A stretch of DNA of 64,000 nt from positions 1-64,000 of the forward strand of contig JBFFSQ010000001.1 of NCBI GenBank assembly GCA_041572275.1, in the 5' to 3' direction. The notes below the pieces were generated by a model. The model saw only the letters and a list, made by a program, of their open reading frames with translations. It did no database searches and was not told the DNA's origin. Every line of letters starts with the position of its first letter. Positions within the stretch are counted from its first letter, which is position 1. The DNA is from JBFFSQ01 sp041572275 (GTDB lineage Bacteria; Pseudomonadota; Gammaproteobacteria; SZUA-229). Made by a program: the position numbers and the translations under genes. Positions 55,033-64,000 of the stretch are shown here, one piece after another.

Positions 55033-56541
55033 ATGGAATTTTCGGTAAAAAGCGGCAGCCCTGAAAAACAACGCATTTCCTGTGTTGCTGTCGGTATTTT
55101 TGAATCGCGTAAGCTATCACATTCTGCACAAATACTGGATGAAGCCAGTGACGGCTATATTGCCAACCTTATTCGCCGTGGCGAATGTGAAGGTAAAGAA
55201 GGTCAAACCCTGTTGCTTCATAATGTGCCAAACACCCTGTGTGACCGAGTATTACTCATCGGCTGTGGTCGTGAAAAGAACTTTGACACTAAAGCCTTCC
55301 TGCAGGCCAACAGTACGATCGCAAAATTCCTTGATGACCGTGGTGCCACTGAGGTTTTCTCCTGCCTGACCGAACTCAATATTAAAAACCGTGATGCGGC
55401 CTGGAAAGTCAGCCATGCCGTACAGGCGACCGAAGAGGCTCTATATCGTTTCGATCAGTTAAAAAGCAAGAAAGAAAACACCCGCCGACCACTGCGCCGT
55501 GTCATATTCAGTGTACCCAGTCGGCGCGAATTACCCGATGGTGAACAAGCCGTCCGCCAGGGTATGGCGATTGCCTCCGGTATCACCCTGAGCAAAGACC
55601 TGTCGAATTTACCGGGTAATATCTGTACTCCGACCTATCTGGCAGAACAGGCTAAATCGCTGCAAAAGACCTACCGAAATCTAGCCGTAAATGTGCTTGA
55701 AGAAAACGACATGGAAAAACTCAAAATGGGGGCCCTGTTGTCGGTATCACGAGGCAGTCGTCAACCCGCCAAGCTGATCACCCTGGAATACTCAGGTGGC
55801 GATGACGAACAGAAGCCCGTAGTTCTGGTCGGCAAAGGTGTCACCTTTGACTCCGGTGGTATCAGCCTGAAACCCGGCGCCCAGATGGATGAAATGAAAT
55901 ATGACATGTGCGGTGCCGCCAGTGTTATTGGTACATTGGCTGCCTGTGCAGAACTACAACTACCGATTAATGTCGTTGGTATTGTACCGTCGACTGAAAA
56001 TCTGCCGGACGGTCTGGCTACCAAACCCGGTGATATAGTCACCAGCATGTCGGGTACAACCATCGAAATACTCAACACCGATGCGGAAGGTCGACTCATT
56101 CTGTGTGATGCACTCACCTATGCGCAGAAATTTGATCCTGACGTGGTGATTGATATCGCCACCTTAACCGGCGCCTGCATCATTGCACTGGGTAACCACC
56201 CAGCGGGTCTGTTAGGCAACCACAATCCACTGATCAATGATTTACTGAATGCTGGCAAAACCACCGGCGACCGTTGCTGGGAGTTACCCTTATGGGATGA
56301 TTACCAGCAGCAACTGGACAGTAACTTTGCCGATGTGGCTAATATTGGCGGGCGTGAAGCAGGTACCATAACCGCTGCCTGCTTCCTGTCACGCTTCACC
56401 AAGAAATATCACTGGGCGCATCTCGATATTGCTGGTGTTGCCTGGAAGTCGGGCAAAGACAAAGGAGCCACCGGTCGCCCTGTACCATTATTGATGCAAT
56501 ATATTTTCGACCGCGTCACTGAACTGGAATCGAATAAATAA
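55033..56541 (+). CDS. pepA: Cytosol leucyl aminopeptidase
   Basis: M17 dizinc aminopeptidase; E. coli PepA also binds DNA and aids Xer recombination at plasmid sites. 502 residues (E. coli 503). The N-terminal macro-like domain is followed by the catalytic domain with GKGVTFDSGGISLKP and NTDAEGRLIL, providing the metal and Arg residues. Divergent from lptF; first gene of pepA-holC-small gene-valS with 1-2 bp gaps between the first three. Confidence 0.96.
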   Translation: MEFSVKSGSPEKQRISCVAVGIFESRKLSHSAQILDEASDGYIANLIRRGECEGKEGQTLLLHNVPNTLCDRVLLIGCGREKNFDTKAFLQANSTIAKFLDDRGATEVFSCLTELNIKNRDAAWKVSHAVQATEEALYRFDQLKSKKENTRRPLRRVIFSVPSRRELPDGEQAVRQGMAIASGITLSKDLSNLPGNICTPTYLAEQAKSLQKTYRNLAVNVLEENDMEKLKMGALLSVSRGSRQPAKLITLEYSGGDDEQKPVVLVGKGVTFDSGGISLKPGAQMDEMKYDMCGAASVIGTLAACAELQLPINVVGIVPSTENLPDGLATKPGDIVTSMSGTTIEILNTDAEGRLILCDALTYAQKFDPDVVIDIATLTGACIIALGNHPAGLLGNHNPLINDLLNAGKTTGDRCWELPLWDDYQQQLDSNFADVANIGGREAGTITAACFLSRFTKKYHWAHLDIAGVAWKSGKDKGATGRPVPLLMQYIFDRVTELESNK

Positions 56542-56542
56542 A

Positions 56543-56983
56543 ATGTCACGCGTGGACTTTTATATCCTGTCAGATGACAACACGGCCAGCTTACAGAAAT
56601 TTGTCTGTAAACTGGCCGAAAAAGCCTGGCTACAGGGCCAGCGCATTCTGATTCAGACCAGTGCACCAGATGAAAGCCAACGTATCGACGATATGCTGTG
56701 GACCTTCAGGGATGGCAGTTTTATTCCCCATGCGACTCTGGAAGATAGCATGACGGATGACAGCATTAAGGCCCAGCCTATATTGATCAGCCACTCAGCT
56801 GATACCGGCGGTGATTACCAACTGATGATTAACCTGTCGCCTCATACGCCCGCTCAAGTCGGCCAATTTGAGCGTATTGCAGAAATCGTCAACCAGGAAC
56901 CGGGACGTAAACAGGCCAGTCGTGAACATTACAAACGCTATCGTAACGAAGGTTATGAATTGCATCACCACGAAATAAACTAA
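56543..56983 (+). CDS. holC: DNA polymerase III chi subunit
   Basis: Clamp-loader accessory subunit that bridges SSB to the polymerase. 146 residues (E. coli chi 147): starts MSRVDFYILSDDNTASLQKF, then ACKLAEKAWLQGQRILIQ-like helix and strand (VCKLAEKAWLQGQRILI), DMLWTFRDGSFIPHA, and ends REHYKRYRNEGYELHHHEI. Immediately after pepA, the usual position. Confidence 0.94.
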   Translation: MSRVDFYILSDDNTASLQKFVCKLAEKAWLQGQRILIQTSAPDESQRIDDMLWTFRDGSFIPHATLEDSMTDDSIKAQPILISHSADTGGDYQLMINLSPHTPAQVGQFERIAEIVNQEPGRKQASREHYKRYRNEGYELHHHEIN

Positions 56984-56985
56984 TT

Positions 56986-57249
56986 ATGAGTAACGTCAAA
57001 GACCGCATCCCGACCCTAACTGACATTATCGAAGCTGGCGACCCTGAGATGGAAAACCACTTTGATGGCTCGTATTTCGAGCAAACAATGACTCAAGAAA
57101 TATCGCGCAATAAGCAGGCGGACTTGAACGAACTACGCGAACATATCGAAGCTATTGTCGCCGAAACCCTACGTGACACCCTGCCGATGATTGAAGAACA
57201 ACTCAAGCAGCAACTTACAAAAAAAATCCTTCAACAGCTGGATAATTGA
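56986..57249 (+). CDS. Small conserved protein between holC and valS
   Basis: 87 residues, acidic N-terminus with PTLTDIIEAGDPE and a helical C-terminal half rich in Glu/Gln/Leu (EHIEAIVAETLRDTLPMIEE), likely coiled-coil. A small gene sits in the same holC-valS spot in Pseudomonas (PA3833, from memory), which supports a real gene. No biochemical function known. Begins 2 bp after holC. Confidence 0.75.
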   Translation: MSNVKDRIPTLTDIIEAGDPEMENHFDGSYFEQTMTQEISRNKQADLNELREHIEAIVAETLRDTLPMIEEQLKQQLTKKILQQLDN

Positions 57250-57438
57250 TAATTTCCAGGCTCTGCGGCTCATTCATCAACCAGTTATAGCCATAACTAC
57301 CCCACTGTCACTATGAAACTGAACACTATGGTGTTTAGTCAGCTAAGCAACCTCATCAGGTCCGATTCAAGTATCTCGTGACACTTTCTTTTCCTACGGC
57401 AATTAACCTCCCCACTACGCCTCACTCCCTACATACGG

Positions 57439-57444
57439 TATAAT
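57439..57444 (+). promoter_or_regulatory. Candidate -10 element of valS
   Basis: A perfect TATAAT lies 34 bases before the valS ATG in the 229 bp gap. The -35 position (57416-57421) is poor. The rest of the gap shows no tRNA-like leader or long hairpin. Confidence 0.4.
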
Positions 57445-57478
57445 CCGGCTTCTTTTTTCTACTAATATCTAAGCTGGC

Positions 57479-60250
57479 ATGGAAAAAACATACAATCCGC
57501 AAAGCATCGAAACCAAATGGTATGAAACCTGGGAACAGCAGGGCTATTTTTCACCCCGCGAAAATGATCAGGACAGCAATAGCTATTGCATCATGATCCC
57601 ACCACCCAATGTGACAGGCACCCTGCACATGGGCCACGCGTTCCAGGATACCATTATGGATGCCCTGATCCGTTATCACCGTATGAAAGGCGATAACACC
57701 CTGTGGCAGGCGGGTACGGACCATGCCGGTATCGCAACTCAAATGGTGGTCGAACGTCAGCTGACCGCTGAAGGTAAGAGCCGTCATGATCTGGGCCGCG
57801 ATGATTTCATCGATCGCATCTGGGAGTGGAAGGAAGAGTCTGGCGGTTCTATCACTCGTCAGCTACGTCGCATGGGCGGTTCACTGGACTGGGCGCACGA
57901 GCGCTTCACTATGGATGAAGGTCTATCTGAAGCTGTACATCGGGTTTTTGTACAGCTTTACGATGAAGGCCTGATCTACCGCGGAAAGCGCCTGGTGAAC
58001 TGGGATCCGGTTCTACACACGGCGGTATCTGATCTTGAAGTTATCTCTGAAGAAGAATCCGGCCACCTCTGGCACATGCGCTACCCGCTGACAGACGGTT
58101 CCGGACAACTGGTGGTTGCCACCACACGTCCTGAAACCATGCTGGGTGATACGGCAGTAGCGGTGCACCCGGATGATGAACGCTATCAAGCCTTTATTGG
58201 TAAAACCATTACCCTGCCATTGGTCGGTCGAGAGATTCCAATCATTGCCGATGATTATGTCGATCCTGAATTCGGTTCCGGCTGTGTCAAAATCACCCCG
58301 GCTCACGACTTCAACGACTACGAAATGGGCCAACGCCATAACCTGCCCATGATCAATATTCTGACAGTAGATGCCAGCATCAATGATGAAGCACCGGAAA
58401 AATACCGTGGTTTCGATCGTTATGAAGCCCGTGACATGATCATCCATGATTTACGTGAACTGGACTTGCTGGAAAAGATTGATGACCACAAACTCATGGT
58501 ACCTCGTGGAGACCGCTCCGGCTCTGTAGTTGAGCCTTACCTGACGGATCAGTGGTATGTCAAAGTCGAGCCACTGGCTAAACCAGCCCGTGATGCGGTA
58601 ACGGAAGGTCGTATTAAATTTGTGCCGGATAACTGGAACAAAACCTATTTTGAATGGATGAACAATATTCAGGACTGGTGTATTTCACGTCAGATCTGGT
58701 GGGGCCACCGCATCCCGGCCTGGTATGACGAAGCCGGCAATGTGTATGTCGCTGATAACGAAGATGAAGTCCGTAAAAAATACAAACTGGATGCCGACCT
58801 GCCTTTGAAACAGGATGAAGATGTACTGGATACCTGGTTCTCTTCTGCCTTATGGCCGTTCTCAACACTGGGCTGGCCGGAAAATACGGATCGACTGAAA
58901 CAGTTCTATCCCACCAGCGTACTGGTTACCGGTTTCGACATCATTTTCTTCTGGGTTGCTCGCATGATTATGATGGGCCTTAAATTCATGGATGATGTAC
59001 CGTTCAAGGAAATTTATATTCATGGACTGGTACGTGATCAGGATGGCCAGAAGATGTCCAAGTCCAAGGGCAATGTTCTCGATCCCATTGATCTGATTGA
59101 CGGCATCTCCCTGGAAGACCTGGTGAGCAAACGCACCAGCGGTTTAATGCAGCCACAGATGGCGCCGAAAATTGAAAAGTCCACACGCAAACATTTCCCT
59201 GATGGCATTCCCGCATTCGGCACTGATGCCCTGCGCTTTACTTTCGCAGCACTGGCTTCCACCGGTCGTGACATTCGTTTCGATTTACAACGCACAGAAG
59301 GCTATCGCAACTTCTGTAACAAGATATGGAATGCCACGCGTTATGTGCTGATGAACACAGAAGATCAGGACACGGGTATTAACAACGACGATATCGAATT
59401 ATCACTGGCCGATCGCTGGATTATGTCCCGTCTACAAACTGTTAGCCAGAATGTGAATGAACACATTAATGGCTATCGCTTTGATATGGCCGCCCGTGAT
59501 TTATATGCCTTTGTCTGGGAAGACTACTGTGACTGGTATCTGGAATTATCCAAACCAGTGCTAACAAAAGAGGCTTCTGATGCAGCCAAACGTGGTACGC
59601 GACAAACACTGGTGAGGGTACTGGAAAGTATTCTTCGCCTGAATCACCCAATTATGCCTTACATTACTGAAGAACTCTGGCAACGCGTAGCACCATTGGC
59701 GGGTATCGACGGCAAAACGATTATGACCCAGGCCTTCCCACAAGCTGATGACACATTGCTAGATCAACAGGCTGAAGAAGAACTGGAGTGGGTGAAGACC
59801 TTGATTATGGGTGTGCGTCGCATCCGCTCTGAAATGGATATTGCCCCGGGCAAACCTTTGCCGGTGCTATTACAGAACAGCAGTGAGCTAGATCAAAAAC
59901 GATTTGCGGAGAATGAATCATTCATCATGACTCTGGCCAAACTGGACAGCGTGACCCTGTTAGGAGCCAATGACAAGGAACCTGAGTCTGCTACAGCACT
60001 GGTCGGTGAAATGAAACTGCTTATCCCGCTGGCCGGTCTCATCGACAAAGAAGCAGAACTGACTCGGCTGAACAAGGAAATTGCTAAAATCGATAACAAC
60101 CTACAAAAAAGCCAGGCAAAGCTCACCAACCCCAGCTTTGTTGATAAAGCACCGGAAGCCGTGGTTGATAAAGAACGCCAGCGTGTCGCAGAAATGGAAA
60201 CAGCCATCAAACAGCTGCAGGAACAGGCGCGTAAAATTGAGTCGATGTGA
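57479..60250 (+). CDS. valS: Valyl-tRNA synthetase
   Basis: Class Ia synthetase charging tRNA-Val and editing Thr-tRNA. 923 residues with PPPNVTGTLHMGHAF (41-55) as the HIGH motif, the CP1 editing domain (TTRPETMLGDTAVAVHP), KMSKSKGN, an anticodon-binding domain and the C-terminal coiled-coil arm (AELTRLNKEIAKIDNNLQK). Length is typical (E. coli 951). Start MEKTYNPQSIETKWYETW is standard. Confidence 0.97.
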   Translation: MEKTYNPQSIETKWYETWEQQGYFSPRENDQDSNSYCIMIPPPNVTGTLHMGHAFQDTIMDALIRYHRMKGDNTLWQAGTDHAGIATQMVVERQLTAEGKSRHDLGRDDFIDRIWEWKEESGGSITRQLRRMGGSLDWAHERFTMDEGLSEAVHRVFVQLYDEGLIYRGKRLVNWDPVLHTAVSDLEVISEEESGHLWHMRYPLTDGSGQLVVATTRPETMLGDTAVAVHPDDERYQAFIGKTITLPLVGREIPIIADDYVDPEFGSGCVKITPAHDFNDYEMGQRHNLPMINILTVDASINDEAPEKYRGFDRYEARDMIIHDLRELDLLEKIDDHKLMVPRGDRSGSVVEPYLTDQWYVKVEPLAKPARDAVTEGRIKFVPDNWNKTYFEWMNNIQDWCISRQIWWGHRIPAWYDEAGNVYVADNEDEVRKKYKLDADLPLKQDEDVLDTWFSSALWPFSTLGWPENTDRLKQFYPTSVLVTGFDIIFFWVARMIMMGLKFMDDVPFKEIYIHGLVRDQDGQKMSKSKGNVLDPIDLIDGISLEDLVSKRTSGLMQPQMAPKIEKSTRKHFPDGIPAFGTDALRFTFAALASTGRDIRFDLQRTEGYRNFCNKIWNATRYVLMNTEDQDTGINNDDIELSLADRWIMSRLQTVSQNVNEHINGYRFDMAARDLYAFVWEDYCDWYLELSKPVLTKEASDAAKRGTRQTLVRVLESILRLNHPIMPYITEELWQRVAPLAGIDGKTIMTQAFPQADDTLLDQQAEEELEWVKTLIMGVRRIRSEMDIAPGKPLPVLLQNSSELDQKRFAENESFIMTLAKLDSVTLLGANDKEPESATALVGEMKLLIPLAGLIDKEAELTRLNKEIAKIDNNLQKSQAKLTNPSFVDKAPEAVVDKERQRVAEMETAIKQLQEQARKIESM

Positions 60251-60305
60251 GCCTACAAACAGCTGCATGCATCACTATACAAATATTGAAATAGAGTAAG
60301 CTCAC

Positions 60306-60857
60306 ATGCAAATCATGCCGGAAAAACGCGAACAAGTATTACAGGTTCATGGCCGACTAGTGGTCGCCGTGGTCAAAGCCCTTAATGACAGCTCACTGAT
60401 GCCCGAACTGGAAAAAGTGCTGAAGATCTCGGCCGAAAACGGCTGGGACAACCTGGTCAAGTCTATCCGAAAAGTCATCAAGGGTGATCGTGACAGTAGC
60501 GTATTGAAAGGCCTGGATGAAGAAGACTATATTATTGTCGAAAGTATTTTAAAAGGTATTCAGAACCCGGCCAGTCTTCCCGCTGAACCGGAACCCGATC
60601 CCGCTATGGCTGCACCCATGCTGGCACAACTCATTCAGGCAGCTGGCACCGGTGATATCAATGCGCTTACGATGCTCGGCACCATGGCCGAACAAATGTC
60701 GAACACCACCGGCGACCTGGCTCGCTTCAGTACCCTGATCAAACCCATGGTCGATGGCGAACGTGACGTTGATCGCCTTTGCGATAAAATCGGTCCCCAG
60801 GGTGAGTCATTGGTCACTTCCATCCTCAACGAACTGGCAAAACTAGAATCACACTAA
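60306..60857 (+). CDS. Uncharacterised conserved helical protein
   Basis: 183 residues, all predicted helical, soluble. N-terminal half EQVLQVHGRLVVAVVKALND with GWDNLVKSIRKVIKGDRD, a Pro-rich linker (PAEPEPDP), and a second helical half (ALTMLGTMAEQMSNTTGDLA, then DRLCDKIGPQGE). No family recognised. Lies 55 bp after valS in the same direction and may be read from it. Function unknown. Confidence 0.72.
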   Translation: MQIMPEKREQVLQVHGRLVVAVVKALNDSSLMPELEKVLKISAENGWDNLVKSIRKVIKGDRDSSVLKGLDEEDYIIVESILKGIQNPASLPAEPEPDPAMAAPMLAQLIQAAGTGDINALTMLGTMAEQMSNTTGDLARFSTLIKPMVDGERDVDRLCDKIGPQGESLVTSILNELAKLESH

Positions 60858-60897
60858 TTACCTTTCGGTAGTGACAGGCATAAATACCTGACTGGGC

Positions 60898-61338
60898 TTA
60901 ACGCGAAATGCGCCATAAGCCCCATGCCCCCCAAAATGCAATCAGTGGCAATACAATCCAGTAGGCCATCTCGTTTTCCAGGTTCCAGCCCTGAGCACCA
61001 CGAGCCGCAACCACTGCAGCTAGACAAACCACCGGCCAGTAAATGGTAACACCCAGAGCAGCTGCCAGCAGCATAGTTCCCCATTTCTGTCCCAAGTAGT
61101 AGCCGATCAAACCTGCTGCCAACAATGGTATATAGACAAGCAAATCAGCAAAGGCAAAACCGTACCAAAAGGCGGCACCCACAGCCGTAATTTGTTGAGC
61201 CGATTCCTGTGTACCCATAGCGACGCCTAGCTCATAGTCAAAGGCAGGAATCGCCTGTGCGTATATAAGATACATAAACAAGAGCCAGCCAGGCCCGTGC
61301 AAAAACCAAAAACCACTGTCTCGTTTCATCATGCTCAC
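60898..61338 (-). CDS. Uncharacterised four-segment membrane protein
   Basis: 146 residues with membrane segments near 12-27, 52-80, 88-110 and 122-142. Starts MSMMKRDSGFWFLHGPGWLL; Trp/Gly-rich. No recognised motif. Leftward, 24 bp beyond the cyaA-like stop, so it could share that transcript. Confidence 0.72.
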   Translation of the reverse strand: MSMMKRDSGFWFLHGPGWLLFMYLIYAQAIPAFDYELGVAMGTQESAQQITAVGAAFWYGFAFADLLVYIPLLAAGLIGYYLGQKWGTMLLAAALGVTIYWPVVCLAAVVAARGAQGWNLENEMAYWIVLPLIAFWGAWGLWRISR

Positions 61339-61362
61339 ACCTGTCCGAGTATTTTTCCAGGA

Positions 61363-64000
61363 TTAGATAATCCCTAACAACTGGTTTATTTCGTGCTCAA
61401 ATTTATACTTGTAGTTCAGAAAATGCAGTGTTTGAATCTCGTCCTGATTTTCGATCAGAAACATATTCAATGGTGCGTCGACATCACTTACATATACAGA
61501 TTTAGGGCCCGTTTGTTGCATTTGCCCCTGGAGAAATGCCACACAATCACCGACAACGCGTTCACCCAACTCGATAGAATGAAATTCGCGATCATCACAT
61601 AACAAACTAACTTGCTCATTATCTGACTCTCCATAGACAATAAGTTTGATATTAAAGAAACGCTGACCAGCCAGAACATCATTGGTCGTCATAGTATAAA
61701 ACTCATAACCACCCAGCTGATTAATACTAATCTGCTGAATCGATAAGGCAGGCAATGGTGTATCATTGTTGAGCATTGCTCGCATACGGTCATTTATATT
61801 ACGTATAAAGTACAACCACTGAGCCACGTAAACTTCACGGCTTAACACGTTACACTGGTCATGCCATAAGCTTCCTCTTTCATCCAGCACCCAGGTTTCA
61901 CAGGTGCGATTTCTCAACTGAAAATAAACCTGTACCACGCCCGATTGATTGCGCTTGTAAATATCACTTAATGGCGTATTTGCCAGAACATTCACCCCCA
62001 TGGATACAGGCCTAAAATGCTCAAGTGGTTGCTGTAAAAACTGCAAGAGCTGTTGATCGGCACCCACTCGTTCAGACTGTAAGCCATTATATTCATCCAG
62101 CTCAAATCGATAATAGCCTCGATCCAGACTCACGATTAGACAAGCTGTATGCATAGCCTTGTAGCCAAAACATTCGACCAGTTCATTCTGTATACGCTGA
62201 AGATTCTGGGTAATAGATGTGATGGCTCCCGAGGCATAACCATAAAACTCCAGACCTGACGATTCCAGGGCACCAGATTGATACGCTGGTGTAAACCATT
62301 CACTCAAACATTGTAGAAAGCCCCTATAACCTCGAAATGTTTGAATGTGTATTTCACCCCAACTATTAATCGTCAGTTGTTCGGAAAATAACTGAAGTGG
62401 TTTACTGGTATATTTATCATCACTTGATATCGCTTGTTCAGCACGTATATTGACAGGTACCGTACTGACGAACACGATAGAGCGAAGCGGCCTGGCTGGA
62501 TGTTCGAACGCTTCGGTACTTGTTTGCCATATCATATCTGGCTGTACTTTCATCATCAGCACTTCAAGTACATGACGGGCTTCAATCTGAGTAACAAAAT
62601 AGCTTGGACAGTCAATTGAAACCTGTGTTGATTGATCCGCCAGTCGGTTAAACCAGGCCCAGGCAATTACAGCTAAAAGATTCGTATTTGTATACAGTGT
62701 TTCTTCCTGACCTTCCTCTAACACAATAAGCAGTGACCAGGTTGCGGATTCAGTCTGATAACGAATACGAATTCGCTCCTGAATATTCTCTGTAGAATTG
62801 CCGGTATTGTAGATAGCAACTTTTTCGTCACTTCTGGATATAAAGGCTGATATATTATTTAACATTTCAGCCAGATCTACATCCTCATCACTCTCCCTTT
62901 TGATATTAAATACATCCACAATTTGTCGAAATGTTAAGGCCAGCAACTGATCTAACAGGCTGTATGTAGATAATGACTGGATAAGATCGAAATGCCTGCC
63001 ACTATAATTCTGTGCATATTCGGGCATCGTAGTACTGAGAGCTTCTGATAAATTTTTATTTAGCCGCCCCATTGCACCCAGGCGCTGTAAAAGTTTTATA
63101 CCAGAGCCTCGATCATTATTGTCCGGAAGCTGTGTGACAGCTGACTGGATAATTTCCGCAGTTACACGCTGAGCAGATAAAAAACTATCGACTGGCTGCA
63201 TTGAATATATGTTTTTTTTCAATAGCCAGCTACTACCACTAACTTCAGGCCAAGCCTGTTCTTTAATATACAACTGCAACAATCTTAACCAGGTATGTTC
63301 CGATGACTGCTTTATCGCCTGCAGGATACTGACTGACTGCTGCACCAAATCAGCATGATTTAACTTACTCACACTACCCAGGTCAATAAATTCACTTTCC
63401 TTTACAAAACGATGCTGTTTAATATAGGCAACAAAATCATCATAGTGTGCTTCTTTCTCAGGCGGCACCAACCACCAGGCTGGATATTTCCCCGCTATCA
63501 GCATCGCCTCAAGATAAAATGCATCGAGAAACAAACCTTGTGCAGTTTGTGATTTACTTACTGCATCAGGCAATTCACCCAGTGCCAATTGTCGGGAGCT
63601 TAGTAAACAGGCATCAACTTTAAGCTGCAGATTACCTAACCAGTGTGCAACCTTTGTCAGCTTTGCATTTAACTCCCCGTACTGACTCGAGTTCAAGCCA
63701 GGGTCATGCAGCAACCATAAAGTTAAGTGATTATCGATTACATCCTGTTGTAAAAAAATGGCTTCAATCGGTGCATGCTTTACAATCGCATCCTGTTGAT
63801 AACTGAAACGATTATTCTGTTTTCTTGCTGCATGAAGTGCAGTCTTTGCAGGGACATATGAATATATACCCGCAGGTACATCAGCTCCGTTGTAACCAGG
63901 CAGAAACCGATTATTAGTCTGAAATAGTAGAGGCAACAGGGTAATGGCTGTTTTCTGAACAGGTGCCAGTCTTTCTATAAACTGTGTTATGCACTGTTCA
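61363..64000 (-). CDS. Class I adenylate cyclase homologue without the catalytic motif (5' end outside window)
   Basis: At least 878 residues; the reading frame stays open to the right edge. The scaffold follows CyaA: LLPLLFQTNNRFLPGYNGADV aligns with the E. coli LMPGY-N-VP region, VPPEKEAHYDDFVAYI with VPCDEEEHYDDYV, and LAVIAWAWFNRL with LVAWAWFNGL. Where active CyaA has the GS-x-x-S-x-G...SDLDIWVCH nucleotidyltransferase signature, this protein reads IEAIFLQQDVIDNHLTLWLL: the Gly-Ser loop is gone (about six residues shorter) and the two metal-binding aspartates become His and Thr (about 63721-63729). cAMP synthesis therefore seems impossible unless another site took over. A frameshift is unlikely because both flanks align in frame. 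A second, active cyaA elsewhere is possible. Confidence 0.82.
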   Translation of the reverse strand, partial: EQCITQFIERLAPVQKTAITLLPLLFQTNNRFLPGYNGADVPAGIYSYVPAKTALHAARKQNNRFSYQQDAIVKHAPIEAIFLQQDVIDNHLTLWLLHDPGLNSSQYGELNAKLTKVAHWLGNLQLKVDACLLSSRQLALGELPDAVSKSQTAQGLFLDAFYLEAMLIAGKYPAWWLVPPEKEAHYDDFVAYIKQHRFVKESEFIDLGSVSKLNHADLVQQSVSILQAIKQSSEHTWLRLLQLYIKEQAWPEVSGSSWLLKKNIYSMQPVDSFLSAQRVTAEIIQSAVTQLPDNNDRGSGIKLLQRLGAMGRLNKNLSEALSTTMPEYAQNYSGRHFDLIQSLSTYSLLDQLLALTFRQIVDVFNIKRESDEDVDLAEMLNNISAFISRSDEKVAIYNTGNSTENIQERIRIRYQTESATWSLLIVLEEGQEETLYTNTNLLAVIAWAWFNRLADQSTQVSIDCPSYFVTQIEARHVLEVLMMKVQPDMIWQTSTEAFEHPARPLRSIVFVSTVPVNIRAEQAISSDDKYTSKPLQLFSEQLTINSWGEIHIQTFRGYRGFLQCLSEWFTPAYQSGALESSGLEFYGYASGAITSITQNLQRIQNELVECFGYKAMHTACLIVSLDRGYYRFELDEYNGLQSERVGADQQLLQFLQQPLEHFRPVSMGVNVLANTPLSDIYKRNQSGVVQVYFQLRNRTCETWVLDERGSLWHDQCNVLSREVYVAQWLYFIRNINDRMRAMLNNDTPLPALSIQQISINQLGGYEFYTMTTNDVLAGQRFFNIKLIVYGESDNEQVSLLCDDREFHSIELGERVVGDCVAFLQGQMQQTGPKSVYVSDVDAPLNMFLIENQDEIQTLHFLNYKYKFEHEINQLLGII

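Noticed and set aside
57250..57478. Possible T-box-like or tRNA-like leader before valS
   Set aside because: No cloverleaf or T-box signature found in the 229 bp; only a -10 element is supportable.
63700..63780. Frameshift as the cause of the missing CyaA motif
   Set aside because: Translation on both sides is in one frame and aligns with CyaA; the T-run (seven T) nearby would shift the downstream frame if miscounted, which is not seen.

Overview
The window is a 64 kb stretch of chromosome from a gammaproteobacterium. The evidence is the gene order leuC-leuD-leuB-asd-fimV-truA-trpF...accD-folC-dedD-cvpA-purF (known from Pseudomonas and relatives), lptF/lptG divergent from pepA-holC-valS, the EpmA/EF-P/EpmB set, FimV and FimX for type IV pilus and twitching control, ParC/ParE, and a class I adenylate cyclase homologue. 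Base composition looks a little under 50% GC. A Methylophaga-like or other Thiotrichales-type host fits, but that placement is inference. There are no rRNA or tRNA genes, CRISPR arrays, insertion sequences or prophage genes that I can see, so this is core chromosome with a few lineage-specific islands.

Layout. 1-7.1 kb is a leftward run: trpF, trpB, trpA, accD, folC, dedD, cvpA and purF (cut by the window edge). A secreted rhodanese (7.35 kb, rightward) interrupts the run before truA, fimV, asd, leuB, leuD, a 45-residue entericidin-like lipoprotein, and leuC (8-16.7 kb, leftward). A LysR regulator is divergent from leuC. 17.6-26.7 kb holds an MFS transporter, aroC, a receiver/histidine-kinase-like protein whose phospho-acceptor His is Gln, prmB, a periplasmic copper chaperone, psd, a STAS-like protein, and the EF-P beta-lysylation set (epmA, efp, epmB).

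26.9-30.9 kb encodes a PilZ-like protein and a FimX protein whose REC, GGDEF and EAL sites are all degenerate; together they look like a c-di-GMP sensing pair for type IV pili. 30.9-35.4 kb is a less conserved island: membrane proteins, a TauE/SafE exporter, two lipoproteins, a Bax-like glucosaminidase, a DsrC/TusE-like protein lacking the terminal cysteine, and a 47-residue membrane peptide. 35.4-41.8 kb holds rbgA, rlmG, parC and parE. Divergent from parE is a large AddA-like helicase-nuclease. Then come dsbC, xerD, mobA-mobB-moeA (molybdenum cofactor), a histone H1-like protein, a TraF-like outer-membrane protein, an RDD protein, lptG-lptF, pepA-holC-small gene-valS and two uncharacterised genes. 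The right edge is a cyaA homologue cut by the window.

The most unusual items are: the CyaA homologue that has lost the whole nucleotidyltransferase signature (Gly-Ser motif and both catalytic aspartates) while the surrounding scaffold is kept; the DsrC/TusE-like protein with Asp at the CysA position; the His-to-Gln kinase; the FimX/split-PilZ pair; two unlisted small genes (15101-15238 and 35260-35403); and a candidate dispersed intergenic repeat at the 3' ends of leuB and parE.
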